From: Pseudomonadota bacterium
Lineage (GTDB): Bacteria > Pseudomonadota > Alphaproteobacteria > Rhizobiales > Hyphomicrobiaceae
NCBI GenBank assembly: GCA_023405815.1
Contig: JAEXXM010000010.1
Coordinates: 1-64,000 of the forward strand
DNA length: 64,000 nucleotides
Direction of reading: 5' to 3'
Made by a program: the position numbers and the translations under genes. Below the pieces are notes generated by a model, which saw nothing but the letters and a program-made list of their open reading frames with translations, ran no database searches and was not told the DNA's origin. Each line of letters starts with the position of its first letter. The first letter of the stretch is position 1. Shown piece by piece: positions 50,479 to 59,591 of the stretch.

Positions 50479-50885
50479 TCAAGTATCGCCTCCAATGCGC
50501 CGACGGCCACGAGTTCGAGGGTTGGTTCGCCTCGAGCGCGTCCTACGACGCGCAGGCTGCGGACGGCCACATCACCTGCCCCGAGTGCAACAGCCGCGAC
50601 GTTGGAAAGTCGATCATGGCGCCTAACGTGGCGCTGAAGGTCCGCAGCCTGGATGACGACGCGCCGGCGCGCTACCGCAACCTCGTCCGCGAGGTCACGC
50701 GTGCCCTGGTGTCCGGCTCCGAGGATGTTGGCGATCGCTTCCCCGAGGAAGCGCGGAAGATCCACTACCGTGAGGTCGAGCAGCGCGCCATCCGCGGCAC
50801 CGCTTCGCCCGATGAGGCCCGCGCGCTAGTGGAGGAGGGCGTCGAGATCATGGCGCTCCCGCGCCTGCCCGAGGACACCAACTAG
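50475..50885 (+). CDS. DUF1178 family protein
   Basis: The 136-residue protein starts (GTG) MIKYRLQCADGHEFEGWF and has a Cys-rich N-terminus (LQCADGHEF and ITCPECNS), probably a zinc ribbon. The C-terminal half (ARYRNLVREVTRALVSGSEDVGDRFPEEARKIHYREVEQRAIRG then EEGVEIMALPRLP) is the DUF1178 hallmark. Function unknown. It is coupled to the amidase by a 4-bp GTGA overlap, an arrangement seen widely in alphaproteobacteria, so a shared role is likely. Confidence 0.92.
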   Translation: MIKYRLQCADGHEFEGWFASSASYDAQAADGHITCPECNSRDVGKSIMAPNVALKVRSLDDDAPARYRNLVREVTRALVSGSEDVGDRFPEEARKIHYREVEQRAIRGTASPDEARALVEEGVEIMALPRLPEDTN

Positions 50886-50897
50886 CAGCTTCTCGCC

Positions 50898-51152
50898 TTA
50901 CTCCTGCGCGAGCACGACGACCGTGTAGAGAACTGCGGACTTTGGGTCCTCGGTGCGAAACTTGGGCTCGCTGTTCCCGGGCGATACCCAGGCGTAGCCT
51001 CGGGCGTCGTGGCTCCAGATGCCGTGCACATGCCCCGCGCGATCGATGACGATCCCGCCGTCTTGATCTAGGGCGAGCGAGTATCCCTTCGACTTCAATA
51101 CTTGGTTCTTCTGGAGCAGTTCGAATAGTTCGCGGTTCAGTACCATTTCCAT
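50898..51152 (-). CDS. small hypothetical protein
   Basis: The 84-residue soluble protein (MEMVLNRELFELLQKNQVLK ... YAWVSPGNSEPKFRTED ... VVVLAQE) has no signal peptide and no known motif. The ribosome site GGGGGGAG before the ATG at 51152 is strong; a second ATG two codons on is possible. Its stop is 12 bp from the stop of the DUF1178 gene (convergent). I do not recognise a family. Confidence 0.65.
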   Translation of the reverse strand: MEMVLNRELFELLQKNQVLKSKGYSLALDQDGGIVIDRAGHVHGIWSHDARGYAWVSPGNSEPKFRTEDPKSAVLYTVVVLAQE

Positions 51153-51457
51153 TGCTCCCCCCTTTCAACTCATGCCTCGTGGCCCTCGTCGGACTGCACA
51201 TTGCCTGCGACGCGCCGCCCTCGTTCCCCGTCGGGGCAATGTCCAAGAGTTGAGACGAAAGAAATGCAATTGCAACGATTGGCGTTTGCGTTCGTTACGA
51301 AAACCCTAATTCCCGCGCGGCGCGATTAAGTAGAAAAGCGTCGAAAAACGGACGTGGCTTAAGGTGTCGCTATTTATGAATGCGCTCGGCCGGGCTGTCA
51401 CAAGTGCTTCACGCACCCGCGCTAAGGCCCACCAATCCATGAGGGGGAACTAAGGCG
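51153..51457. promoter_or_regulatory. 305-bp region upstream of alkaline phosphatase with a possible Pho box
   Basis: CTGTCAC-AAGT-GCTTCAC (51395-51412) resembles a Pho box (two 7-bp CTGTCAT-like units, 4-bp spacer); the first unit is good and the second matches at 4 of 7. The gene start is 45 bp downstream. The rest is AT-rich in part (51254-51370) with no other supported feature. Confidence 0.4.
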
Positions 51458-53284
51458 ATGCTGCCGATCATTCGTGCTGCCGTTGCGCTGGTTTTGCTCG
51501 CGCCTGCCGCGTCGGGGCAGACCATCTACCCGATCGATCGGGCCGAGATCCTCGCCGGGGCGCGCTTCGACCTTAAGGTCGAGTTCCCGGGCGCCGTACC
51601 GGGCGCCGACATCAAGGTCACGATCAACGGCGAAGACGCCGCCAAGCTGCTCGGCCGCCAGCCCTACATCGACAGCGACGAGGATGGCCTCGGACACACC
51701 GCCTATTGGATCCGCGGCGTCCAGTTGCCGAAAGAAGGTCGCTACGTCGTCGCCGCGACGGACGGGAGCAGCAGTGCGCAAGTCGAATGGCAGGCATTCG
51801 CGAGCACCGATGGCCGACTGGCAAAGAACGTGATCCTGCTCATCGGCGATGGACTGTCCATGGCGCACAGGACCGCCGCCCGCATGCTCTCCAAGGGAAT
51901 GCGCGAAGGACGCTATGGCGGCGAGCTCGCGATGGACGACATGCCTCACATGGCGCTCGTGTCGACATCGGGAACGGATTCGATCGTCACCGACAGCGCC
52001 AACGCGATGAGCGCCTACACGACGGGCCACAAGTCCTGCGTCAACGCGCTCGGCGTCTATTGCGCGCGCAATCGCAGCACGCTCGGACACCCGAACGTCG
52101 AGACCATCGCCGAGCTCGCCAAGCGAAAGCTTGGCATGGCGGTAGGTGTCGTGACCGACGCCGATATTGAGGACGCGACACCGGCGGGCATGGTGGCCCA
52201 CACCCGGCGCCGCAGCGACTACGACGCGATCGTCCGCATGTTCTACTGGCTCCAGCCGGACGTCATGCTCGGCGGCGGAAGCCTGAACTTTCTTCCCGCG
52301 GCGGGTGGCCGCGGCAAGCGCAAGGACGGCGAGGACTATGTCGAGAAATTCCGCAAGGCTGGGTATGCGTTCGTCGACAACGCGACCGCCCTCGCGGCCG
52401 CTGCAGCCAGCCCCGAGACACGAAAGCTGCTCGGCCTCTTTAACGAGAAGAACATCGACGGTGCGCTCGATCGCAAGTTCCTGAAGAAGGGAACGGTGCC
52501 GAGGTTCCCCGATCAGCCCGACCTCACCGACACGATGCGTGCCGCGCTTGAGGTCTTGTCGCGCTCAGACAAGGGCTTTCTCCTCATGGTCGAGGCCGGC
52601 CGCATCGACAAGTACAGCCACTCTCTCGACTGGGAGCGCGCCGTCTACGACACGATCATGTTCGACAACGCCGTGAAGATGGCCAAGGAATTTGCGGCGA
52701 AGAACAACGATACGCTCGTCATTGTCGTCCCCGACCACGCGCACCCGGTTTCGATTATCGGCACCTATGATGACAGCAAGGGTGAGCAGTTGCGCGATCG
52801 CCTGCAGACCTACACGGACGCGGGTTTTCCGAACTACCCGGCAGCCAATGGCGACGGCTATCCCGACAAGGTCGACGTATCGCGCCGCCTCGCCCTGGTA
52901 TTTGCCGCCTATCCCGACTACTGCGATCCCGGCCGGCCCTACATGGAGGGCGAGAACGAGCCGACGGTCGCTGCACCGGCCGCGCCAGCCGCAGCGCCTT
53001 CGGTAACAGGCACGGCTCCGGCTGCGGCGCCCCAGCCGGCAACTGCGAGTGCTTCTTCCGCCGCGGAGGAAGCCAAGCCCCTGGCCATTGCCAACGAGGT
53101 CTACTGCAGGCCCGGGGCGGCACGCAAAATCGGCAATCTGCCGATTACCGCCCGCAGCGGTGTGCACGCCGCCGACGATGTGGTGCTGACGGCCATGGGC
53201 CCGGGAGCGGATGTCTTGCGCGGGCGCGTCGACAATACCTTTGTCTTCCGCGCTATGGCGCGGGCGCTTGGACTTGGCCCGTGA
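51458..53284 (+). CDS. alkaline phosphatase (PhoA-type), exported
   Basis: The 608-residue protein has a signal peptide (AAVALVLLAPAASGQ) and an alkaline phosphatase core. ILLIGDGLSMAH supplies the metal Asp, TDSANAMSAYTTGHKS the nucleophile Ser180, GVVTDADIEDATPAGMVAHT and VEAGRIDKYSH further ligands, VVPDHAHPVS the His pair, and SGVHAADDVVLTAMGPGAD the last His. Between the last ligand pair is an Ala/Pro-rich insert of about 60 residues (52960-53090) that looks like a linker. An N-terminal domain of about 100 residues precedes the catalytic domain. It releases phosphate in the periplasm. It faces a convergent GntR gene 10 bp away. Confidence 0.92.
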   Translation: MLPIIRAAVALVLLAPAASGQTIYPIDRAEILAGARFDLKVEFPGAVPGADIKVTINGEDAAKLLGRQPYIDSDEDGLGHTAYWIRGVQLPKEGRYVVAATDGSSSAQVEWQAFASTDGRLAKNVILLIGDGLSMAHRTAARMLSKGMREGRYGGELAMDDMPHMALVSTSGTDSIVTDSANAMSAYTTGHKSCVNALGVYCARNRSTLGHPNVETIAELAKRKLGMAVGVVTDADIEDATPAGMVAHTRRRSDYDAIVRMFYWLQPDVMLGGGSLNFLPAAGGRGKRKDGEDYVEKFRKAGYAFVDNATALAAAAASPETRKLLGLFNEKNIDGALDRKFLKKGTVPRFPDQPDLTDTMRAALEVLSRSDKGFLLMVEAGRIDKYSHSLDWERAVYDTIMFDNAVKMAKEFAAKNNDTLVIVVPDHAHPVSIIGTYDDSKGEQLRDRLQTYTDAGFPNYPAANGDGYPDKVDVSRRLALVFAAYPDYCDPGRPYMEGENEPTVAAPAAPAAAPSVTGTAPAAAPQPATASASSAAEEAKPLAIANEVYCRPGAARKIGNLPITARSGVHAADDVVLTAMGPGADVLRGRVDNTFVFRAMARALGLGP

Positions 53285-53293
53285 GCTTCTTCG

Positions 53294-54016
53294 TCAGCTC
53301 ATCTCGGCAAGATAGTGGTTCTCGCGCAGATTGCAGCTCGCGAGACGCCACTCGATGGGACGCCCTTCGATCGTGTGCACGACGCAGTCGAGCATCAGGA
53401 GCGGCGCTCCTTCCGCGACCTTGAGCAGCTTTGCGATCTCGCCCTTGGCCGCGGACACTCTGATCTTCTCCTCCGCACGCCCCAGCAGCACGCCGAAGTG
53501 ATGCGCCAGCACGACGATGCTGGGCGAGACATCGCCTTCCTGCGCGAGACCCGGAAACAACCCCTGAGGAACGATCGATTCCTCGACCATCAGCGGTACG
53601 CCATTGTGGGCCCGCACGCGATGGATGCGAAAGATCGGCTCGCCGTTGCGCAGCTCGAGGTGCCGCGCCTCCGTCTCATTGGCGCCGGCGGCCACGATGG
53701 TGCAACTCACGATGTCCCCGCCGATCCGCATTCCATCCGGATCGCGGATGTTGCTGAAACGAACCGCCTGCTCGGTCGAGGTCTGGTCGATGACGAAGGT
53801 GCCCCGCCCTTGGCGGCGGGAGATCAGGCGCTCGTGCTCCATTTCATCGAGCGCCTTGCGTACTGTGCCCACGCTTATTCCGAGCTCTCTCGAAAGCTCG
53901 ATTTCATTGGGGATTGCCGCCCCAGGCCTCCAATCGCCCGCAGCAATTCGCTGGATCAGCATGTCTTTGACTTGGAGGTAGAGTGGCCGAGTTGAAAACC
54001 TTCCCACTGCTGTCAT
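53294..54016 (-). CDS. GntR-family regulator with UTRA domain (HutC subfamily)
   Basis: The 240-residue protein has an N-terminal winged helix (residues about 10-75; RPLYLQVKDMLIQRIAAGDWRPGAAIPNEIELSRELGISVGTVRKALDEMEHERLISRRQGRGTFV), the GntR signature, and a UTRA effector domain (about 90-235; FRIHRVRAHNGVPLMVEESIVP and PLLMLDCVVHTIEGRPIEWRLASC). It binds a small metabolite; ligand and targets are unknown. The ATG at 54016 has GAGGG upstream. It reads toward phoA-like and away from the biotin operon, whose long leader (54017-54532) lies just behind it, so it may control either. Confidence 0.88.
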   Translation of the reverse strand: MTAVGRFSTRPLYLQVKDMLIQRIAAGDWRPGAAIPNEIELSRELGISVGTVRKALDEMEHERLISRRQGRGTFVIDQTSTEQAVRFSNIRDPDGMRIGGDIVSCTIVAAGANETEARHLELRNGEPIFRIHRVRAHNGVPLMVEESIVPQGLFPGLAQEGDVSPSIVVLAHHFGVLLGRAEEKIRVSAAKGEIAKLLKVAEGAPLLMLDCVVHTIEGRPIEWRLASCNLRENHYLAEMS

Positions 54017-54532
54017 GGAAGCCCTCAAAGGTCGGAGAGTTAGCCGCGGCCTCTAGCGTTCAACAATTCTCCACCGCAAAACCTTTGCACTATATAGGAT
54101 GTACGCGCCGCTATCCATCAAACAATCGATAGGTCATAGAAGAGCATAATAATCGCATTCACTATAGCATGAAGCTTTGAAATTCGCTTCGTATTTGTAC
54201 ACGTTTATTTCATAGCTGAACTTCAATCTGCGGCATGCAGGCGCAGCATGGTCGTGCGCAATTGCCCGTTTTTCCTGCATTCCAGTGAAACGCCGCGATA
54301 GATTTTGACCAAGATCAACTGGCCACGGAACGCGCCCCCCTCGCAAGCCCCTGGTCAGAGAGCCCCGCCAGGTCATCCTCCCCCTCCTGGCGGGGCCGCG
54401 CCTGGCCCGGCGTCCCTTGTTCCAAGTGTCCATGACGCGGCCCTTAGACCTTGCGGTGCAGCCCCGGCCCGGTACAAACATCGCTGCGAGCGTCGAATGC
54501 CGGCGCTTCACGCAGTGAGGGAGCCTTTGCAC
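54017..54532. other. 516-bp region between the GntR gene and bioB
   Basis: The first 220 bases (54045-54235) are clearly AT-richer than the rest and hold short dyads such as CTATC ... GATAG (54103-54125) and TATA-like stretches, likely promoter and operator sequence for the divergent genes. The last part is GC-rich and contains the hairpin at 54362-54396. No coding gene is supported. I see no BioR-type TTATCTATAA box. Confidence 0.5.
54362..54396 (+). promoter_or_regulatory. strong leader hairpin with CU-rich loop upstream of bioB
   Basis: An 11-bp perfect stem, GCCCCGCCAGG with CCTGGCGGGGC, closes a 13-nt loop TCATCCTCCCCCT. The loop contains CCTCC, which is complementary to ribosome-binding sequences. 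It lies 136 bp upstream of the bioB ATG and could be a regulatory leader element; it has no T tail, so it is not a usual terminator. Confidence 0.4.
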
Positions 54533-55570
54533 ATGATGGAGTTGGGGACGTCGCAGTCGGGCGCGAACGGCCAATCGGCCGATCGGACTTTGCGTCACGA
54601 CTGGTCCCGCGAGGAGGCTCAGGCGCTTTATGAAGCGCCGTTCAACGACCTTCTGTTCAAGGCGCACGCGATCCACCGTCGCTTCTTTGATCCCAATACG
54701 GTTCAGCGCAGCCGTTTGTTATCGATCAAGACCGGCGGATGCGCCGAGGACTGTGGATATTGCAGCCAGTCGGCGCACCACGCCTCCGGCCTAAAGGCCA
54801 GCAAGCTGATGCAGGTGGAGAAGGTTCTCGCTGAGGCGCGCCTGGCCAAGGAGCAGGGCGCGACGCGCTACTGCATGGGCGCCGCCTGGCGCTCGCCCAA
54901 GGGCCGCGACATGGACATGCTGTGCGCCATGGTCGAGGGCGTCAAGGCGATGGGAATGGAGACGTGCATGACGCTCGGCATGCTCTCCAACGACGACGTC
55001 GGCAAGCTCAAGCACGCCGGCCTCGACTACTACAACCACAACATCGATACCTCCGAGCGCTACTACGACAAGGTGATCACCACCCGCACCTTCGCCGACC
55101 GCTTGCAGACGCTGGAGCGCGTGCGCGAGGCCGGCATCAAGGTTTGCTGCGGCGGCATCGTCGGCATGGGTGAGGAGCCCGAGGATCGCGTCGACATGCT
55201 GGTGACGCTCGCCAATCTGCCCCAGCATCCCGAGAGCGTGCCGATCAACATGCTCATCGCCATTCCCGGCACGCCGCTGGCCGACGCCGAGAAGATCGAC
55301 GGCATTTCCTTCGTACGCACCATCGCCCTCGCTCGCATCTTGATGCCCAAGTCCTATGTGCGCCTTTCCGCAGGCCGCACGCAGATGAGCGAGGAGACGC
55401 AGGCGCTATGCTTCTTCGCCGGTGCCAACTCGATCTTCGTCGGCGATACGCTGTTGACCGCCGACAACCCCGGTGAGGACAGCGACGCCGTCCTGTTCGG
55501 CAAGCTTGGCCTGAGGCCGCTCGAGCTCGAGACGCGCTCGGGTGTTGAGGATGATGTACAAGAACCATGA
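54533..55570 (+). CDS. bioB: biotin synthase
   Basis: BioB inserts sulfur into dethiobiotin. The 345-residue radical SAM enzyme has the cluster motif CAEDCGYC (Cys70, Cys74, Cys77), the AKEQGATRYCMGAAWRSP block, MTLGML, DYYNHNIDTSERYYDKVI and the Arg/Cys that bind the second cluster. The ATG at 54533 (GAGGGAG nine bases upstream) is used. bioF starts 20 bp before its stop. Confidence 0.97.
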   Translation: MMELGTSQSGANGQSADRTLRHDWSREEAQALYEAPFNDLLFKAHAIHRRFFDPNTVQRSRLLSIKTGGCAEDCGYCSQSAHHASGLKASKLMQVEKVLAEARLAKEQGATRYCMGAAWRSPKGRDMDMLCAMVEGVKAMGMETCMTLGMLSNDDVGKLKHAGLDYYNHNIDTSERYYDKVITTRTFADRLQTLERVREAGIKVCCGGIVGMGEEPEDRVDMLVTLANLPQHPESVPINMLIAIPGTPLADAEKIDGISFVRTIALARILMPKSYVRLSAGRTQMSEETQALCFFAGANSIFVGDTLLTADNPGEDSDAVLFGKLGLRPLELETRSGVEDDVQEP

Positions 55571-56687
55571 GCGTGCGCTCGAGGCCCTGGCGCGGCGCGG
55601 TCGCCGACGGTCCCTTGCAGCATTCTCCGGCATCGACTTCTCATCCAATGACTATCTCGGCCTCGCCTCCTCGCGCGAGCTGAAGGAAGCTGCGCGCTCG
55701 GCCATCGCCCGCGATGTGCCGATCGGCTCGGGCGGCTCTCGCCTGCTGCGCGGCAATCACCGCGAGCACGAGGCTTTGGAGGCGGAAGCCGCTGCCTTCT
55801 TCGGCGCCGAGAGCGCCCTGTTCTTCGGCGGCGGCTTTCTCGCCAACCTGGCGCTGTTCTCGACGCTTCCTCAGCGCGGCGACCTCGTCGTCCACGATGC
55901 GCTCATTCACGCCTCGGTTCACGACGGCCTGCGCATGGGCAAGGCGGAGCGGGCCGAAGCTAGGCACAATGATCCGCAGGCGTTCGAGGATGCCATCGCC
56001 GATTGGCGCACGGCCGGCGGCACCGGCACGCCGTGGATCGCCGTCGAGAGCCTTTACAGCATGGATGGCGACTGCGCTCCGCTCGACCAGCTCTTGGAGG
56101 TCGCCCGCCGCCACGACGGCGTCCTCGTCATCGACGAGGCGCACGCGACTGGCGTTCTGGGCCCCATGGGACGCGGCCTCGGCGCGCACCTGGAAGGGCA
56201 GCCGAACGTCGTCGCGCTACACACCTGTGGCAAGGCGCTGGGCGCTATGGGCGCGCTCGTCACCGGCCCGCAAGTGCTGTGCGACTATCTCGTCAATCGC
56301 TCGCGGCCCTTCATCTATGCCACGGCTCCCTCTCCGCTGGTCGCCGCTATTGTCCGCGCCGCGCTTCTGATCTGCCGCTTCGATAGTGCCCGGCGCGACA
56401 AGCTGGCCTCGCTCGTGGCCTTCACCGGCAAGCAGCTCGCTGAAAGTTGCGGCCTGTCGGCATCGGGCACTCAGATCCAGCCAGTCGTCGTCGGAGTCGA
56501 TGAGCGCGCCACGCGCCTCGCCGCCGCCATGCAGGCTCGTGGCTTCGACATTCGCGCCGTCCGTCCGCCCACAGTACCGGAAGGCACCGCGCGCCTGCGC
56601 CTATCGTTGACGTTGAATGTGGACGAGGCCCAGGTCGCTTCCATGATCGCGGCCTTGGCCGAGGAGCTGAAAAGGCTCGACGCATGA
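55551..56687 (+). CDS. bioF: 8-amino-7-oxononanoate synthase
   Basis: The PLP-dependent enzyme condenses pimeloyl-thioester and alanine. The 378-residue protein has SSNDYLGLASSRELKEAARSAI, GSGGSRLLRGNHREHEALEAEAAAFFGAESALFFGGGFLANL, the DEAHATGVLGPMGRGLGAH aspartate region and the PLP Lys in HTCGKALGAMGAL. Start ATG at 55551 gives a 20-bp overlap with bioB; an ATG one codon on is equally possible. It is followed by bioD with a 4-bp overlap. Confidence 0.95.
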   Translation: MMYKNHERALEALARRGRRRSLAAFSGIDFSSNDYLGLASSRELKEAARSAIARDVPIGSGGSRLLRGNHREHEALEAEAAAFFGAESALFFGGGFLANLALFSTLPQRGDLVVHDALIHASVHDGLRMGKAERAEARHNDPQAFEDAIADWRTAGGTGTPWIAVESLYSMDGDCAPLDQLLEVARRHDGVLVIDEAHATGVLGPMGRGLGAHLEGQPNVVALHTCGKALGAMGALVTGPQVLCDYLVNRSRPFIYATAPSPLVAAIVRAALLICRFDSARRDKLASLVAFTGKQLAESCGLSASGTQIQPVVVGVDERATRLAAAMQARGFDIRAVRPPTVPEGTARLRLSLTLNVDEAQVASMIAALAEELKRLDA

Positions 56688-57331
56688 CGGCACTCGTCGT
56701 CACCGGCACCGATACCGACATCGGTAAGACCGTTTTCGCCGCCGGCCTCGTGGGTTTGCTCGAGGCAGCCTATTGGAAGCCGATTCAGGCTGGCCTCGAG
56801 GGAGAGACCGACAGGGACATCATCCGGCGGTTGAGCGGCGCGCCTGCGAGCCGGATACTGCCTGAGGTCTACCGACTAACGACACCGGCCTCGCCGCACC
56901 TCGCGGCCGAGCGCGATGGCATCGAGATCGATGTGGAGCGCCTGACCGAGCTGCCGACCGCGCCGGGTCGAGCTCCGCTCGTCATCGAAGGTGCCGGAGG
57001 CTTGCTGGTGCCGCTGACGCGGCAATTCCTGCAGATCGACTTGTTCGCGCGCTGGTCTCTCCCCGTTGTGCTGGTCGCATCGACGCGTCTCGGCACCATC
57101 AACCACAGCCTGTTGTCTATCGAGGCGCTGAAGCGCAGGAGCATCCCTCTGCTCGGTGTTGCGTTTACCGGCGATGAGAATGCGGATTCCGAGCGCACCA
57201 TCGTTACTCTGGGCGGCGTGCGGCACCTGGGGCGTCTGCCTCACCTCGATCTCCTCGACGCCGCTTCGCTGAGCACCGCCTTTGCCGCCAATTTCCGCAC
57301 CTCGGATTTCATCTCCACGGTGGCAACATGA
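56684..57331 (+). CDS. bioD: dethiobiotin synthetase
   Basis: The 215-residue ATPase makes dethiobiotin from DAPA and CO2. VTGTDTDIGKTVFAAGLV carries the Walker A and Lys, YWKPIQAGLE, the SPHLAAERDGIEI region and VIEGAGGLLVPL. It starts in the bioF stop (ATGA) and ends in the bioA start (ATGA). Confidence 0.96.
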   Translation: MTALVVTGTDTDIGKTVFAAGLVGLLEAAYWKPIQAGLEGETDRDIIRRLSGAPASRILPEVYRLTTPASPHLAAERDGIEIDVERLTELPTAPGRAPLVIEGAGGLLVPLTRQFLQIDLFARWSLPVVLVASTRLGTINHSLLSIEALKRRSIPLLGVAFTGDENADSERTIVTLGGVRHLGRLPHLDLLDAASLSTAFAANFRTSDFISTVAT

Positions 57332-58605
57332 CGTCCCGCGGCTCCAGCCCGATCTGGCACCCTTTCACGCAGCATGGACTCCAGCCGGAGATGATCTCCG
57401 TCACTGGCGCCAAAGGGGCGTGGCTGAAGACGCGCGACGGCGGGCTGATTCTCGACGCCATATCCTCATGGTGGGTCGTGACGCACGGCCACTGCCACCC
57501 GCGCATCATCGGCGCAATCGAGGAGCAGGCACGGCGGCTCGACCAGGTGATCTTCGCCGGCTTCACGCACGCACCGGCTGAGATGCTCGCCCGCGGGCTC
57601 ATCGAGATGGCGCCGCAGGGCCTTGCGCACGTCTTCTTTTCGGACAGCGGCTCGACCTCCGTCGAGGTCGCCCTGAAGATGGCGCTGGGATACTTCCGCA
57701 ATATCGACGAGCCGCGCCGGCGCATTGTCGCGCTCGAGCACGGCTACCATGGCGACACCATCGGCGGCATGTCGGTCGGCGCGCGCGGCATCTTCAGCGC
57801 CGCCTACGAGCCGCTCCTTTTCGAGGTGGAGCGAATCCCCTTCCCGTCCCCGGGCAGCGAGCAGGCGACCATCGATGCCTTCGACTCAGCCTGCGCCAAC
57901 GAGCCGACAGCGGCTCTCATCTTGGAGCCCCTCGTCCTCGGCGCCGGCGGCATGCTGATCTATGACGCGGCGGTGCTGCGCGAGCTGAAGCGCATCGCCG
58001 AGCACTACGGCGCGCTCTTCATCGCCGACGAGGTGATGACCGGCTGGGGACGCACCGGCGCCCTCTTCGCCTGCGAAAAGGCGGGCGTCGCCCCGGATAT
58101 CCTTTGCCTCGCCAAAGGGATCACCGGCGGCTCCCTGCCGCTCGCGGCCACCCTGTGCACCCCCCCGATCTTCGAGGCGCATCGCTCGACGGATCGCAGC
58201 AAGACGTTCTTCCACTCGAGCTCTTACACGGCCAATCCGATTGCCTGCGCCGCCGCCGTTGCCAATCTCGACATCTGGCAAACCGATCCAGTTGGAGACC
58301 GCATCGCCGCGCTCGCGCAGGCCCAAGGAGAGCGGCTTGCACCTCTGCGGGACCATCCTGCCTTCGAGAACGTCCGCCAGATCGGTACGATCGCCGCGCT
58401 CGACCTCAAGGTGCCCGATGCCGGATACCTCGCAGGCGTTGGTCCGCGCCTGACCCGGCACTTCCTCGACCGCGGCGTGCTTCTGCGCCCCCTGGGAAAT
58501 ACCATCTACATCATGCCCCCTTACTGCATCACGCCGGCCGAGTTGGACCTCGTCTTCGCGGCCATCGCCGATGCCCCTCAAGTCCTCGACGAGGATGGCC
58601 CATGA
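57328..58605 (+). CDS. bioA: adenosylmethionine--8-amino-7-oxononanoate aminotransferase
   Basis: The class III aminotransferase moves an amino group from SAM to KAPA. The 425-residue protein has IWHPFTQHGLQP, WWVVTHGHCHPRI, FFSDSGSTSVEVALKMALGY, the DEVMTGWGRTGALFACEKAGV aspartate block and the PLP Lys in LCLAKGITGGSLPLA. Overlaps bioD and bioZ by 4 bp each. PLP binding is certain; the substrate is fixed by the operon. Confidence 0.96.
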   Translation: MTSRGSSPIWHPFTQHGLQPEMISVTGAKGAWLKTRDGGLILDAISSWWVVTHGHCHPRIIGAIEEQARRLDQVIFAGFTHAPAEMLARGLIEMAPQGLAHVFFSDSGSTSVEVALKMALGYFRNIDEPRRRIVALEHGYHGDTIGGMSVGARGIFSAAYEPLLFEVERIPFPSPGSEQATIDAFDSACANEPTAALILEPLVLGAGGMLIYDAAVLRELKRIAEHYGALFIADEVMTGWGRTGALFACEKAGVAPDILCLAKGITGGSLPLAATLCTPPIFEAHRSTDRSKTFFHSSSYTANPIACAAAVANLDIWQTDPVGDRIAALAQAQGERLAPLRDHPAFENVRQIGTIAALDLKVPDAGYLAGVGPRLTRHFLDRGVLLRPLGNTIYIMPPYCITPAELDLVFAAIADAPQVLDEDGP

Positions 58606-59591
58606 GCATCGCTCTCGGCACGACCATTCTCGGCTTCGGCCACTACGCCCCCGAGCGCCGCGTTCCGAATGCCGAGATCGAGCAGCGCCTCGGGCTCGAG
58701 GCAGGCTGGATACTACGCCGCACCGGCATCAAGGAGCGCCGTTATGCTGCGCCGGACGAAGCGCTGACAGATATTGCCGTGCGGGCAGGCGAGATGGCGC
58801 TCGCCCGCTCCGGCCTCGACCGCGACGCCGTCGCCCTGACGCTCCTCGCGACCAGCACGCCGGATCATCTGCTGCCGCCGTCGGCCCCCCTCCTCGCCCA
58901 TCGCCTGGGGCTGTCGCGCTCGGGTGGCATTGACCTCGCCGGCGCATGCGGCGGATTTCTCTACGCGCTGACCCTCGCCGACGCCTTCGTGCGCACGCAT
59001 GCGGTCCCGGTCCTGGTGGTCGGCGCCAACATATTGTCCCGCCGCATAAATCCCGCCGAGCGCGGCACCAGCATCCTGTTTGCCGACGCAGCGGGGGCCG
59101 TCGTTCTGGTGCCGTCCGACCGGCCCGGCAGCGGCGTCCTCGGTGCCCAGCTTGCCGCCGATGGCCGTGGCTACGGCCTGATCCAGATCCCTGCCGGCGG
59201 CAGCCGGCGCCCGTTCGAAGCCGGGATGCCGGTCGAGGACACGCAGATGCTCATCTCCAACGGAAGGGCCGTGTTCGCCAAGGCGGTCGATCTGATGGTC
59301 TCCACTTCGCGCGCAGCCCTCGCCAAGGCCGGCCTGGGAATCGCCGACGTCGACTGCTTCATCCCCCACCAGGCCAATGGCCGGATAACGGCCGCGGTCG
59401 CCCAGCAGCTTGGCATCGCGGAGGACAAGACCGTCTCGACCATCGCGGATTATGGAAACAGCTCGGCGGCAACGATCCCGCTCTCGCTTTCGCTCGCGAC
59501 TGCGGACCGCACCTTCTCGCCAGGAACGCGTCTTCTGATGTGCGCCGCAGGCGCTGGACTAACAGGAGCCGCCGTCGTCTACGCGGTGTGA
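58602..59591 (+). CDS. bioZ: BioZ, ketoacyl-ACP synthase III-like pimelate-pathway enzyme
   Basis: The 329-residue FabH-fold enzyme has the Cys-His-Asn triad: Cys116 in DLAGACGGFLYAL, His in FIPHQANGRI and Asn in YGNSSAATIPL. As fifth gene of bioBFDAZ it matches BioZ of Agrobacterium and Mesorhizobium, which condenses glutaryl-CoA with malonyl-ACP to start the pimeloyl chain, replacing BioC/BioH. A general FabH function is the alternative; the operon context favours BioZ. The ATG at 58602 overlaps the bioA stop. Confidence 0.9.
   Translation: MSIALGTTILGFGHYAPERRVPNAEIEQRLGLEAGWILRRTGIKERRYAAPDEALTDIAVRAGEMALARSGLDRDAVALTLLATSTPDHLLPPSAPLLAHRLGLSRSGGIDLAGACGGFLYALTLADAFVRTHAVPVLVVGANILSRRINPAERGTSILFADAAGAVVLVPSDRPGSGVLGAQLAADGRGYGLIQIPAGGSRRPFEAGMPVEDTQMLISNGRAVFAKAVDLMVSTSRAALAKAGLGIADVDCFIPHQANGRITAAVAQQLGIAEDKTVSTIADYGNSSAATIPLSLSLATADRTFSPGTRLLMCAAGAGLTGAAVVYAV

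Noticed and set aside
54017..54532. BioR operator upstream of bioB
   Set aside because: No TTATCTATAA-type palindrome is present; the TATA-like stretches do not fit the consensus.
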